Source: Bradyrhizobium sp. Ai1a-2 (GTDB lineage: Bacteria; Pseudomonadota; Alphaproteobacteria; Rhizobiales; Xanthobacteraceae). From it: 37,306 nucleotides of DNA. Of the stretch, positions 15,091-22,918 are shown piece after piece. The position numbers were made by a program, and so were the translations under genes. Below the pieces are notes generated by a model. It saw only the letters and a program-made list of their open reading frames with translations, was not told the origin of the DNA and did no database searches. The DNA lies in assembly GCF_000426245.1 (NCBI RefSeq), contig NZ_AUEZ01000077.1, positions 1 to 37,306 on the forward strand. The letters are read 5' to 3'. The stretch's first letter is position 1. Each line of letters begins with the position of its first letter.

Positions 15091-16827
15091 GTGACATCCT
15101 TTGGACGTGTGATTTCGGTGCGCGGCTCGCAAGCCCGCGTCGGACTTCTGGCAACCAGCCAGATGCCGTTTTCGGAAGTGCGCGCGACCGTCGGCCGCTT
15201 CGTCAGCATCCGGAGCGCGTCTTCCGTGATCGTCGCCATGATCACGGAGGTGAGTTGCGAGGACTTGCCGACCTCAGACAATTATATCGCCACCGCTTCC
15301 GTCGACCTGCTCGGCGAAATTCTCGGCGGCGAACGTCCCAAATTCCAGCGCGGCGTCACCAACTACCCGACCATCGGCGACACGGTCGACCTGATCAACG
15401 CACAGGAGCTGCGCACGATCTATGCGCCGAGCGGCTCGGACCAGATCAATGTCGGCACCCTGCAGCAGGACCGTTCGGTCACCGCGTATGTCGATATCGA
15501 GGAAATGCTGTCCAAGCACTTCGCCGTGCTCGGTTCGACCGGCGTCGGCAAGTCCACCGGCGTGTCGCTGCTCCTCAACGAGATCCTGAAGTCGCGACCG
15601 AACCTGCGCATCTTCCTGCTCGACGTGCACAACGAATACGGCCGCTGCTTCGGCGAGCGCGCCCAGGTGCTGAACCCGCGCAACCTGAAACTGCCGTTCT
15701 GGCTGTTCAACTTCGAAGAGATCGTCGACGTGCTGTTCGGCGGCCGCCCCGGTGTGCCGGAAGAACTCGACATCCTTGCCGAAGTCATTCCGATGGCGAA
15801 GGGCATCTACACCCAGTACCAGAATGCCGACCGCATCGGCCTGAAGCGCGTCGATCCCAAGCAGGTCGGCTACACCGTCGACACGCCGGTGCCCTATCGT
15901 CTGGTCGACCTGATCGCGCTGATCGACGAGCGCATGGGCAAGCTCGAGAACCGCTCCTCGCGCATCATCTATCACAAGCTGATTTCGCGCATCGAGACCG
16001 TCCGCAACGATCCGCGCTACGCCTTCATGTTCGACAACGCCAATGTCGGCGGCGACACCATGGCGGAGGTCATCAGCCACCTGTTTCGCCTGCCCGCCAA
16101 CGGCAAGCCGATGACGGTGATGCAACTCGCGGGCTTCCCGGCCGAGGTCATCGATTCCGTCGTGAGCGTGCTGTGCCGGATGGCATTCGATTTCGGGCTG
16201 TGGAGCGACGGAGTCTCGCCGCTATTGTTCGTCTGCGAGGAGGCGCACCGCTACGCCTCCGCCGACCGCAATATCGGCTTCGGCCCGACCCGCAAGGCGG
16301 TCTCCCGTATCGCCAAGGAAGGCCGCAAATACGGCGTCTATCTCGGCCTCGTCACCCAGCGCCCGGCTGAGCTCGATGCCACCATCATCTCCCAGTGCAA
16401 CACGCTGTTCACGATGCGGCTCGCCAACGACCGCGACCAGGCGCTGCTGCGCTCGGCGGTTTCCGACGCTGCGGCCAACCTGTTGTCGTTCGTGCCCTCG
16501 CTCGGCACCCGCGAGGTGCTGGCGTTCGGCGAAGGCGTGGCGCTGCCGACCCGACTGCGCTTCAAGGAGGTGCCGCCGCATCAGCTTCCGCGCAGCGAAG
16601 CCACCATCGCGACCGTGCCGTCGATTGCCGCCGGCCACGACATGCACTTTGTCTCGGCCGTCCTGGAACGCTGGCGCGGCGCCACCTCGCACCGCGACGT
16701 GCCGAACGACCCCGCCATCAACGAGCGGCCCGCGGCACGCACCACGACGCTGGATGCCCCGATGCTGCAGCCGTCGATGGGGCTCGATCCCGATCGCTTC
16801 TCGCTCCTGAAGAAGCCGCTGCGCTGA
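15091..16827 (+). CDS. HerA-like P-loop ATPase (DUF87/HAS-barrel)
   Basis: 578 residues starting at GTG 15091. An N-terminal beta-barrel (about 1-130: GRVISVRGSQARVGLL ... PTIGDTVDLI) matches the HAS barrel of HerA. The FtsK/HerA motor follows: Walker A GSTGVGKST at 148-156, a LLDVH strand at 176-180, Walker B LLFVCEEAHR with Glu383-Glu384, and the sensor Q423 in VTQRPAELD. HerA hexamers translocate DNA and in archaea work with the nuclease NurA in end resection; bacterial relatives also pair with nuclease or SIR2 effectors in phage defence. No NurA, SIR2 or nuclease gene is adjacent (the next gene is an AhpD-like protein), so the partner must be elsewhere or absent. The C-terminal 60 residues are Pro/Arg-rich. 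Confidence 0.9.
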   Translation: MTSFGRVISVRGSQARVGLLATSQMPFSEVRATVGRFVSIRSASSVIVAMITEVSCEDLPTSDNYIATASVDLLGEILGGERPKFQRGVTNYPTIGDTVDLINAQELRTIYAPSGSDQINVGTLQQDRSVTAYVDIEEMLSKHFAVLGSTGVGKSTGVSLLLNEILKSRPNLRIFLLDVHNEYGRCFGERAQVLNPRNLKLPFWLFNFEEIVDVLFGGRPGVPEELDILAEVIPMAKGIYTQYQNADRIGLKRVDPKQVGYTVDTPVPYRLVDLIALIDERMGKLENRSSRIIYHKLISRIETVRNDPRYAFMFDNANVGGDTMAEVISHLFRLPANGKPMTVMQLAGFPAEVIDSVVSVLCRMAFDFGLWSDGVSPLLFVCEEAHRYASADRNIGFGPTRKAVSRIAKEGRKYGVYLGLVTQRPAELDATIISQCNTLFTMRLANDRDQALLRSAVSDAAANLLSFVPSLGTREVLAFGEGVALPTRLRFKEVPPHQLPRSEATIATVPSIAAGHDMHFVSAVLERWRGATSHRDVPNDPAINERPAARTTTLDAPMLQPSMGLDPDRFSLLKKPLR

Positions 16828-16912
16828 GCGTCTTGCGGCCGGGCGCTTGCGCTCGCGCCGTCATCGACTATGGTTCCGGCCAAGCCTTACCGCCTAGAGC
16901 CGGAACCTGCCC

Positions 16913-17491
16913 ATGACCGAGCCGATCGCAACACGCTTTCCCGTACCTCCCCTCGACAAACTGCCCGAGGATATCCGCGAACGTATCCTCGCCGTGCAGG
17001 AGAAATCAGGCTTCGTGCCGAACGTCTTTCTGGCATTCGCCTATCGCCCCGACGAGTTTCGCGCCTTCTTTGCCTATCACGACGCATTGATGGAGAAGGA
17101 CAGCGGCCTCTCCAAGGCCGAGCGGGAAATGATCGTGGTGGCAACGAGCGCCGCCCACCAGTGCCACTACTGCGTGATCGCGCATGGCGCGATCCTGCGC
17201 ATCCGCGCCAAGGATCCGCTGATCGCCGATCAGATCTCCGTCAACTATCGCAAGGCAGACATCACGCCGCGCCAACGCGCGATGCTCGATTTCGCGATGA
17301 AGGTGAGCCGCGAGGCGAGCACGATCTCGGAAGCCGATTTCAGCGCGCTCAAAGCGCACGGGTTCAGCGACGACGACATCTGGGACATCGCTGCGGTCGC
17401 CGCCTTCTTTGCGCTGTCGAACCGGATGGCGAATTTCACCGCGATGCGCCCGAACCACGAGTTCTACATGATGGGACGGCTGCCGAAATAG
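16913..17491 (+). CDS. AhpD-like / carboxymuconolactone decarboxylase-family peroxidase-related protein
   Basis: 192 residues from ATG 16913. The all-helical CMD fold carries the AhpD redox site HQCHYCVIAHGA, with Cys84, Cys87 and His91. Flanking segments (KSGFVPNVFLAFAYRPDEFRAFFAYHDALM and FSDDDIWDIAAVAAFFALSNRMANF) match the uncharacterised peroxidase-related subfamily. Such proteins reduce peroxides through the CxxC dithiol in the cytoplasm, although the electron donor for this subfamily is not established. It follows the HerA-like gene by 85 nt and precedes the MgtC gene by 21 nt. The last spacing suggests a shared transcript rather than a shared pathway. Confidence 0.9.
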   Translation: MTEPIATRFPVPPLDKLPEDIRERILAVQEKSGFVPNVFLAFAYRPDEFRAFFAYHDALMEKDSGLSKAEREMIVVATSAAHQCHYCVIAHGAILRIRAKDPLIADQISVNYRKADITPRQRAMLDFAMKVSREASTISEADFSALKAHGFSDDDIWDIAAVAAFFALSNRMANFTAMRPNHEFYMMGRLPK

Positions 17492-17512
17492 CGGACCGCC
17501 GAGGTACCCCGC

Positions 17513-18004
17513 GTGCTTGAATGGAGCGACATCATCCTGCGTCTTGGCGTCGCCACGTTCGCGGGCGGCCTGATCGGCCTCAATCGCGACCTGCAGGGCA
17601 AGCCAATCGGCTTGAAGACGCTTGGCATTGTCGGGCTGTCCACCGCGACGGTCGTGGTGGTCGCGGTGCAATTCACCGAGACCGCCAGGATCACCGATGC
17701 GACAAGCCGTGTGATTCAGGGCATTCTGACCGGCATCGGCTTTCTCGGCGCCGGTGTCATCGTCCACGAGAGCGAGCCCTTCCGCGTCCGTGGATTGACA
17801 AGCGCAGCCTGCGCTTTTCTGGCAGCCTGCATCGGCATCGTAGCCGGTGCCGGAGAGTGGCGGATCGTTGCGACAGCCATGGCGATCGCGCTCGTGCTCT
17901 TGACGGTCGGCCGCCGCACCGAGCGCTTCCTCCATCGCACACTGGGCGGCAGCGACGATCCCGGCGAACACGGCACGCCACCGCAGTCGCCGACAGGCCG
18001 CTAG
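17513..18004 (+). CDS. MgtC/SapB-family membrane protein
   Basis: 163 residues from GTG 17513, with GAGG about 8 nt upstream. The conserved core RLGVATFAGGLIGLNRDLQGKPIGLKTLGIVGLSTA and the later GILTGIGFLGAGVIV and VRGLTSAACAFLAACIGIVAGAG are the MgtC domain signatures, spread over four membrane helices. MgtC proteins modulate Mg-limited growth and, in Salmonella, bind the F1Fo ATP synthase. This is the short form without the C-terminal ACT-like domain. It ends with a polar tail, and its TAG stop (18002-18004) is formed by the left end CTAGAGC of a palindromic repeat. Confidence 0.9.
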   Translation: MLEWSDIILRLGVATFAGGLIGLNRDLQGKPIGLKTLGIVGLSTATVVVVAVQFTETARITDATSRVIQGILTGIGFLGAGVIVHESEPFRVRGLTSAACAFLAACIGIVAGAGEWRIVATAMAIALVLLTVGRRTERFLHRTLGGSDDPGEHGTPPQSPTGR

Positions 18005-18106
18005 AGCATTTTCGGTCCTGATTGAATCAGAACCGAAGCTCTAGATTCTTGTTTTGACGTGTTTTCTTCACGCGAACCGGTATCCACTTCGCTCGAAAAC
18101 GCTCTA
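18001..18106. repeat. dispersed palindromic repeat, best-preserved copy, between convergent genes
   Basis: Left half is an inverted repeat, CTAGAGC (18001-18007) with GCTCTAG (18038-18044), containing inner pairs TTCGGT/ACCGAA and CTGATT/AATCAG. The right half has CGTGTTTTCTTCACGCGAAC, CGGTATCCACTTCG and CTCGAAAACGCTCTAA, where GTTTTC pairs with GAAAAC. Each end supplies a TAG stop: 18002-18004 for the MgtC gene (plus) and 18104-18106 for the ParB-like gene (minus). As RNA it would fold on either strand and probably works as a bidirectional terminator. Confidence 0.85.
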
Positions 18107-18730
18107 ATCATCCGAGGCGGGTCCGCACCATCCCGGCAGATAGATCGCATCCTTGCTTTTCGCCGCCGCGAGCGCCTTCTCCATCGCCGTATCGAAATCA
18201 GCGTCCACAAGTTTGCGCGCGACCTTGCGGCGCAGGAAATCCGCCCACAGGAACTCACTGAACGGCGTGGTATCCTTGGCAAAGCCGCCGGCACGGCGCA
18301 GTTCGCCGGCGAGGCTGCGGAACGGATCGTCCTTCAGGTCGACTACCGATTTCGGCAGATCGCGAAAATGCCTGCGATCGCCCTTGGCGTCATAGGGATA
18401 GACCCAGCGCTTGTTGTCCATCACGCCCCAGAACGCATCGCGGTCGACCATGGTGAGATCGCCGATCACGGTGACCAGCACATCCTTGACGCCCTCATCG
18501 TGCAGCGCGCGGGCGAGATGGTGATGGTCGACGACGTAGTGGCGCTCATCGGGCCCGAGCACCACCGGGATCATGTGCTGGCCGAGCATCTCGGCGCGCT
18601 TCTTCGCTGACTTGTGCTCGCGCCAACGCTTGCGCTTCTCCTTCACCTCCCTCATGCCCACCGTCATCTGAGTCGGGCGCAGGGACATGATCGTAACCGG
18701 CTTGAGAATCGGCTCGCGCGTATTTGCCAT
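18104..18730 (-). CDS. ParB-like nuclease-fold protein (ParBc_2 type)
   Basis: 208 residues from ATG 18730 (GGGAG 7 nt upstream). The N-terminal half (ILKPVTIMSLRPTQMTVGMREVKEKRKRW, then HMIPVVLGPDERHYVVDHHHLARALHDEGV) matches the putative ParB-like nuclease family, with the DHHHLA segment in place of the usual GERRW of ParB. Members are often free-standing proteins of unknown function and lack the helix-turn-helix of true partition ParB, as here. The C-terminal half (VMDNKRWVYPYDAKG, FSEFLWADFLRRKVARKLVDADFDTAMEKALAAAKS) is also typical of the family. Whether it binds CTP or cuts DNA cannot be said. It converges with the MgtC gene. Confidence 0.88.
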   Translation of the reverse strand: MANTREPILKPVTIMSLRPTQMTVGMREVKEKRKRWREHKSAKKRAEMLGQHMIPVVLGPDERHYVVDHHHLARALHDEGVKDVLVTVIGDLTMVDRDAFWGVMDNKRWVYPYDAKGDRRHFRDLPKSVVDLKDDPFRSLAGELRRAGGFAKDTTPFSEFLWADFLRRKVARKLVDADFDTAMEKALAAAKSKDAIYLPGWCGPASDD

Positions 18731-19025
18731 GGTTCAACTCCCTATTGCTGCCGACGGACCATCGAGAGCTGGTTCCACTATGGCACGGCGCCACCAGGGA
18801 TTGAATTCCTTGGTCTCCCATCTCGACGAGCTGTGAACGGAGGATCCTCAACGACGCGCGCGAGGGTGCATCGCACACATCGCCGCGATGCCTTGCGCCA
18901 TCGCCCCTCCATCAGTTCCATGGAATGCCGCGGGAGATCATGTTGCGAGAGCGTGCACCAATATTTTACGTGAGAAGCGCGCACGGCGTGCTAAATAGCA
19001 TCACAACTTCTGCGGACGGACGGCA

Positions 19026-19367
19026 GTGAAAACCCAGCGGCCTATCAGCTCGGACGGCGAGCACGTGGTGCTCAAATTCCGGCCGCGCACCTCCGCTCAT
19101 CCGCCGGCCCACCACGAACAGCCACGTGAGGCCGGAAAGTCCGGGCAGGTCGCCCGCGACCTCTCGCGGTACGAACGCCCCCGCGAAGAGCCCGATGACT
19201 TCCGCCAGCGCATGCTGGCCAATATCGCAGCCTTCGCTTTCACGGTGGCGCTGACCGCGATCGGCATCTGGCTGGCCGTGAGCATCGCCGATCTGCGCAA
19301 AACCCAGGATTGTGTCCTGATGGGCCGGCGCGATTGCGCGCGGATTTCGGTGATACCTCGGGGCTAG
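19026..19367 (+). CDS. small single-span membrane protein of unknown function
   Basis: 113 residues from GTG 19026. The first 60 residues are polar and basic (His/Arg/Pro-rich), followed by one membrane helix at about 65-88 (NIAAFAFTVALTAIGIWLAVSIADL) and a short tail with two cysteines (QDCVLMGRRDCARI). The tail motif Cys-x7-Cys with Gly-Arg-Arg recurs in small membrane proteins I associate with Bradyrhizobium, but no function is known to me. Codon use is like that of the neighbours. The 295 nt upstream (18731-19025) contains no other gene; an ATAT-rich stretch near 18960 may be part of its promoter. Confidence 0.65.
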   Translation: MKTQRPISSDGEHVVLKFRPRTSAHPPAHHEQPREAGKSGQVARDLSRYERPREEPDDFRQRMLANIAAFAFTVALTAIGIWLAVSIADLRKTQDCVLMGRRDCARISVIPRG

Positions 19368-19562
19368 TGCGGGAACCGTAGCCGGTATCTGTTGCCCAAC
19401 AAGGCGGCTCCACAGGCAAAGCCAAGCTCCATTGAACTCGCGGCCCCGCTCCGATATACGGGCATTCGAGTCCGCCCGGGGGAACAGGGCATTCCGGGAC
19501 AACACAGCCCGCCGCTTCCCGATCGTCCCGGAATTTATCGCCAATATATCAAAGGCTTAGTG

Positions 19563-19868
19563 ATGTCTTCCACATTCGAGCAGATCGCCAACATTATCGC
19601 CGAGACCTGCGATATCCCGCGCGACACGATCAAGCCGGAAAGCCATGCCATCGACGATCTGGGGATCGACAGCCTCGACTTCCTCGACATTGCCTTTGCG
19701 ATCGACAAGGCGTTCGGGATCAAGATGCCGCTCGAGAAGTGGACCCAGGAAGTCAACGACGGCAAGGCCACCACCGAGCAGTACTTCGTGCTGAAGAACC
19801 TCGCTGACCGCATCGACGAATTGGTCGCGGCCAAGAACGCAGGCACGGGCACGGCGTCGGGCTCGTAA
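19563..19868 (+). CDS. acpXL: acyl carrier protein AcpXL for very-long-chain lipid A acylation
   Basis: 101 residues from ATG 19563; the open frame extends upstream to 19392 but this start fits the family. The phosphopantetheine site is Ser37 in IDDLGIDSLDFLDIAFAID. The insert WTQEVNDGKATTEQYFVLKNL and the extra C-terminal residues distinguish AcpXL from the housekeeping AcpP. AcpXL carries the growing 26-32 carbon (omega-1)-hydroxy acyl chain that is transferred to lipid A in Rhizobiales. It begins a plus-strand operon with a dehydratase (11 nt away), two ketosynthase-like genes and an acyltransferase, which together explain the pathway. Confidence 0.93.
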   Translation: MSSTFEQIANIIAETCDIPRDTIKPESHAIDDLGIDSLDFLDIAFAIDKAFGIKMPLEKWTQEVNDGKATTEQYFVLKNLADRIDELVAAKNAGTGTASGS

Positions 19869-19879
19869 CCGAGCACCCC

Positions 19880-20353
19880 ATGCAGCTCGAATATTTCCAA
19901 CTCATCGATCGCATCGTTGATCTCAACATCGGCGACAAGACGATTGTGGTGGAGGCTGACGTTCCGCGGACCAACACGATCTTCGAAGGCCATTTCCCGG
20001 GCTACCCGATCATGCCGGGCGTGCTCCTGACGGAAGCGATGGCGCAGTCGTCCGGCTGGCTCCTGCTCGGCCTGATGAAGTTCGAGCGGATGCCCTTTCT
20101 GGCGATGATCAAGGAAGCCAAGATGCGTGGCTTCGTGAACCCGGGCGAGGTGCTGACGATCGAGGCCAAGGTCGAGCACGAAGGTTCGGGCTTCGCGGTG
20201 ACGTCGGCCAAGGTCCGGGTAGGCAAGGAATTGAAATGCAGCGCCGACTTGACGTTTCGCCACATCCCCTTCCCCCATCCCGACCTGCGCGTGCACATGG
20301 ACGCGATGGCCAAGAAGATCGGCTTTCCGCAGCAGGCGTTGACGCATGACTGA
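19880..20353 (+). CDS. fabZXL: FabZ-like 3-hydroxyacyl-ACP dehydratase of the VLCFA cluster
   Basis: 157 residues from ATG 19880. Single hot-dog fold with the FabZ active-site signature EGHFPGYPIMPGVLLTEAMAQ: His38 and Glu52 are the catalytic pair. It removes water from 3-hydroxyacyl-AcpXL during each elongation round, in the cytoplasm. It overlaps the next gene by 8 nt. The protein is specific to this cluster rather than the housekeeping fabZ (usually next to lpxA/lpxD), judging by its neighbours. Confidence 0.92.
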   Translation: MQLEYFQLIDRIVDLNIGDKTIVVEADVPRTNTIFEGHFPGYPIMPGVLLTEAMAQSSGWLLLGLMKFERMPFLAMIKEAKMRGFVNPGEVLTIEAKVEHEGSGFAVTSAKVRVGKELKCSADLTFRHIPFPHPDLRVHMDAMAKKIGFPQQALTHD

Positions 20354-21533
20354 GCGGAAGGAAGTCTGGATCACCGGGATCGGCATCCTGTCGTCGCTCG
20401 GCGAAGGGCTGGATGCGCATTGGGATGCGCTCAACGCCAAGCGCATCAACGTCGACGACAAGCGGTTTGCGCCCTACATCGTCCATCCGCTTGCCCCCGT
20501 CAGCTTCGACGCGCAGATCCCGAAAAAGGGCGACCAGCGCCAGATGGAAGCCTGGCAGCGCATCGGCACCTACGCCGCAGGGATGGCGCTGGATTCGGCC
20601 GGCGTGAAAGGCAATCAGGAAATCCTGTCCCGCATGGACATGATCGTCGCGGCCGGCGGCGGCGAGCGCGACCTCGCGGTCGATACGGCGATCCTGAACG
20701 CCGACGCGCACGGCAATTTCAGCCCGGGCTTCCTCAACGAGCGCCTGATGAGCGAGCTGCGCCCGACGCTGTTCCTGGCGCAGCTCTCCAACCTGCTCGC
20801 GGGCAATATCGCCATCGTTCATGGTGTCCGCGGCACCTCGCGCACTTTCATGGGCGAGGAAGCCTCCAGCATCGACGCGGCGCGGATTGCGCTGGCGCGC
20901 ATCGAGGCCGGCCAGAGCGACGTTGCCCTCGTCGGCGGCGCCTACAATGGCGAACGTCTCGACCTGCTCGTCCTTTTTGAATTCGGGGACTTCAACCTGA
21001 CCGGCGAGTTCGCCCCGGTCTGGGCCCGCGAGAACAACAGCGGATTCGCGCTTGGCTCGGCCGGCGCGTTCCTGGTGCTGGAATCCCGCGAGCATGCCGA
21101 GGCGCGCGGCGCCAAGCCTTACGCCAAGCTCTCCAAGGTGGTCGCCGACCTCGCACAGCGCAGGCAACCGGGCGCGGTGACGAAGTCGCTGGAGACGCTG
21201 TGGTCGAAACTCGATGTCGACGACGATGTCGGCGTGGTCGTCACCGGCGCCACCGGCGCCGAGCCCGTCACATCGGAGGAGCGCGCGTTCCTGCGCCAGC
21301 ACCAGGGCCTCGCCGTGCGCGCCACCGGAACGATGTTCGGCCACACCGTGGAAGCCCAATTCCCGCTCGGCGTTGCCCTGGCGGCGCTCTCGGTCTCGCG
21401 GGGCGCGCTGTTTCCGCCGAACGATCCGACCGGGCTTGAGGTTGAAAAGTCCGATCCGCCGACCCAGATTGTAGTGATGGGAACCGGTCACTGGCAGGGC
21501 GAAGGGATGGCCCTGGTTGAGGCCGTCAAGTAG
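20346..21533 (+). CDS. fabF2XL: ketosynthase-like protein FabF2XL lacking the catalytic Cys (chain-length-factor-like)
   Basis: 395 residues from ATG 20346. The overall beta-ketoacyl-ACP synthase fold is visible from start (VWITGIGILSSLGEG) to end (VVMGTGHWQGEGMALVEA). The active site is altered. Where active KAS enzymes have TACxSG, this protein reads RTFMGEEASSIDAAR, and by hand alignment the Cys position is Glu172. The first catalytic His (NAHGT) is replaced by TGATGAEP at 300-307. Only the second His is kept (GTMFGHTVEAQFP, His333). It therefore should not condense on its own; the pattern is like the KS-beta/chain-length-factor subunit of type II polyketide synthases, and the next gene encodes an intact ketosynthase. 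Family fold is certain, the proposed partner role is inference. Confidence 0.92.
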   Translation: MTERKEVWITGIGILSSLGEGLDAHWDALNAKRINVDDKRFAPYIVHPLAPVSFDAQIPKKGDQRQMEAWQRIGTYAAGMALDSAGVKGNQEILSRMDMIVAAGGGERDLAVDTAILNADAHGNFSPGFLNERLMSELRPTLFLAQLSNLLAGNIAIVHGVRGTSRTFMGEEASSIDAARIALARIEAGQSDVALVGGAYNGERLDLLVLFEFGDFNLTGEFAPVWARENNSGFALGSAGAFLVLESREHAEARGAKPYAKLSKVVADLAQRRQPGAVTKSLETLWSKLDVDDDVGVVVTGATGAEPVTSEERAFLRQHQGLAVRATGTMFGHTVEAQFPLGVALAALSVSRGALFPPNDPTGLEVEKSDPPTQIVVMGTGHWQGEGMALVEAVK

Positions 21534-21566
21534 GGCGCATTCGCGCGCAGCATCGACGGGGGAAGC

Positions 21567-22844
21567 ATGGCGACACCACGCGATAAATTTGGCAGGCCGA
21601 TCGTTGTCGTGACCGGCATGGGCATCGTCACGTCGCTCGGCGCCGGCAAGACGGACAACTGGGCCAAGCTCGTCGCCGGCGAATCCGGGATCAAGACGGT
21701 CACCCGTTTCCCGATCGAGGGCCTCAGGACCACGATGGCGGGAACGATCGACTTCATCGCCGTCGATCCCTTCACCTCGACCAGCCTTTCCGAGCGCATC
21801 GCCGAAATCGCCACCGACGAGGCGCTGGCGCAATCCGGCATCGGCAGCAAGGGCGACTTTCCAGGCCCCCTCTTCCTCGCGGTGGCGCCGGTCGAGACCG
21901 AGTGGCCGCAGCGGCTCGAGCTCGGGCGCCTGATCGACAAGAAGGATTTCGATTACTACGACATGCTGCGTGCGAGCGGCGGTGGCAGGTTCGCCCCCTA
22001 TCATGATCGCTTCATGTTCGGGTCGGTCGCGAAATACCTCGCCGAGAACTTTGGCACCAAGGGTTCGCCGATCTCGCTGTCGACCGCCTGCGCCTCCGGC
22101 GCAACGGCGATCCAGCTCGGCGTGGAGGCAATCCGCCGCGGCGAGGCGGACGCGGCGCTGTGCGTTGCGACCGACGGCTCGGTGAATCCGGAAGCCGTTG
22201 TCCGCTTCTCCCTGCTCTCGGCACTGTCGACGCAGAACGATCCGCCGCAGGGTGCCTCGAAGCCGTTCTCCAAGAACCGCGACGGCTTCGTGATGGCCGA
22301 AGGCGCCGGCGCGCTGGTGCTGGAGAGCTATGAAGCAGCCACCGCGCGCGGCGCGACGATCCTGGGTGTCGTCGCCGGCTGCGGCGAACTGACTGATTCG
22401 TTCCACCGCACCCGCTCGAGCCCGGACGGCAAGCCGATCATCGGCTGCATGCGCAAGACGCTGGCCGATGCCGGAATGGAGCCGGAGCAGATCGACCACA
22501 TCAACGCGCACGGGACGGCGACGCCCGAGAACGACAAGATGGAATATCATACGACCTCGGCGGTCTTCGGCGAACAGATCTCGAAGATTCCGGTGTCGTC
22601 GAACAAGTCGATGGTCGGCCACACGATCTCCGCGGCCGGTGCAGTCGAGGCGGTATTCTCGCTGCTCACGCTTGAGCATCAGCGGATCCCGCCGACCATC
22701 AACTATGACGTGCCCGATCCGACCATTCATTTCGACGTGGTCGGCAACAAAGCGCGCGACGCCCGCGTCACTGCCGTGATGTCCAACTCGTTCGGCTTTG
22801 GCGGGCAGAACGCCTCGTTGATCCTGACGCGCGAGCCGGCCTAG
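21567..22844 (+). CDS. fabF1XL: beta-ketoacyl-ACP synthase FabF1XL, complete active site
   Basis: 425 residues from ATG 21567, with GGGGGAA just upstream. A KAS II-type condensing enzyme with full Cys-His-His triad: Cys175 in SLSTACASG, His315 in HINAHGTATP and His352 in NKSMVGHTISAAG, plus Lys347. The C-terminal glycine loop is SNSFGFGGQNASL. It elongates the acyl chain on AcpXL by two carbons per cycle using malonyl-ACP. It follows fabF2XL by 33 nt, and the two are likely partners. The TAG stop (22842-22844) is the start of an inverted repeat. Confidence 0.94.
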   Translation: MATPRDKFGRPIVVVTGMGIVTSLGAGKTDNWAKLVAGESGIKTVTRFPIEGLRTTMAGTIDFIAVDPFTSTSLSERIAEIATDEALAQSGIGSKGDFPGPLFLAVAPVETEWPQRLELGRLIDKKDFDYYDMLRASGGGRFAPYHDRFMFGSVAKYLAENFGTKGSPISLSTACASGATAIQLGVEAIRRGEADAALCVATDGSVNPEAVVRFSLLSALSTQNDPPQGASKPFSKNRDGFVMAEGAGALVLESYEAATARGATILGVVAGCGELTDSFHRTRSSPDGKPIIGCMRKTLADAGMEPEQIDHINAHGTATPENDKMEYHTTSAVFGEQISKIPVSSNKSMVGHTISAAGAVEAVFSLLTLEHQRIPPTINYDVPDPTIHFDVVGNKARDARVTAVMSNSFGFGGQNASLILTREPA

Positions 22845-22892
22845 AGCATGATCCGACGAACTGGTCTCCGGCTTTCTGACGAGATCATGCTC
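22844..22892. repeat. inverted repeat GAGCATGATC / GATCATGCTC
   Basis: Perfect 10-bp arms at 22844-22853 and 22883-22892 with a 29-nt centre (ccgacgaactggtctccggc...). This is a second class of short dispersed palindrome. The CTAG end again provides the stop codon of the preceding gene. It may act as a partial terminator between fabF1XL and lpxXL. Confidence 0.8.
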
Positions 22893-22918
22893 GACCAAAC
22901 GCCGCGCCGCCTGTCGCG

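Noticed and set aside
14861..15094. 77-codon plus-strand frame before the HerA gene
   Set aside because: Overlaps the HerA GTG start by a few bases, lacks a Shine-Dalgarno and resembles no family.
20109..22898. 929-codon open frame on the minus strand opposite the fab genes
   Set aside because: It is antisense to two ketosynthase genes with intact motifs; its translation is Arg/His/Ala/Gly-rich without domains. A typical GC-rich shadow frame.
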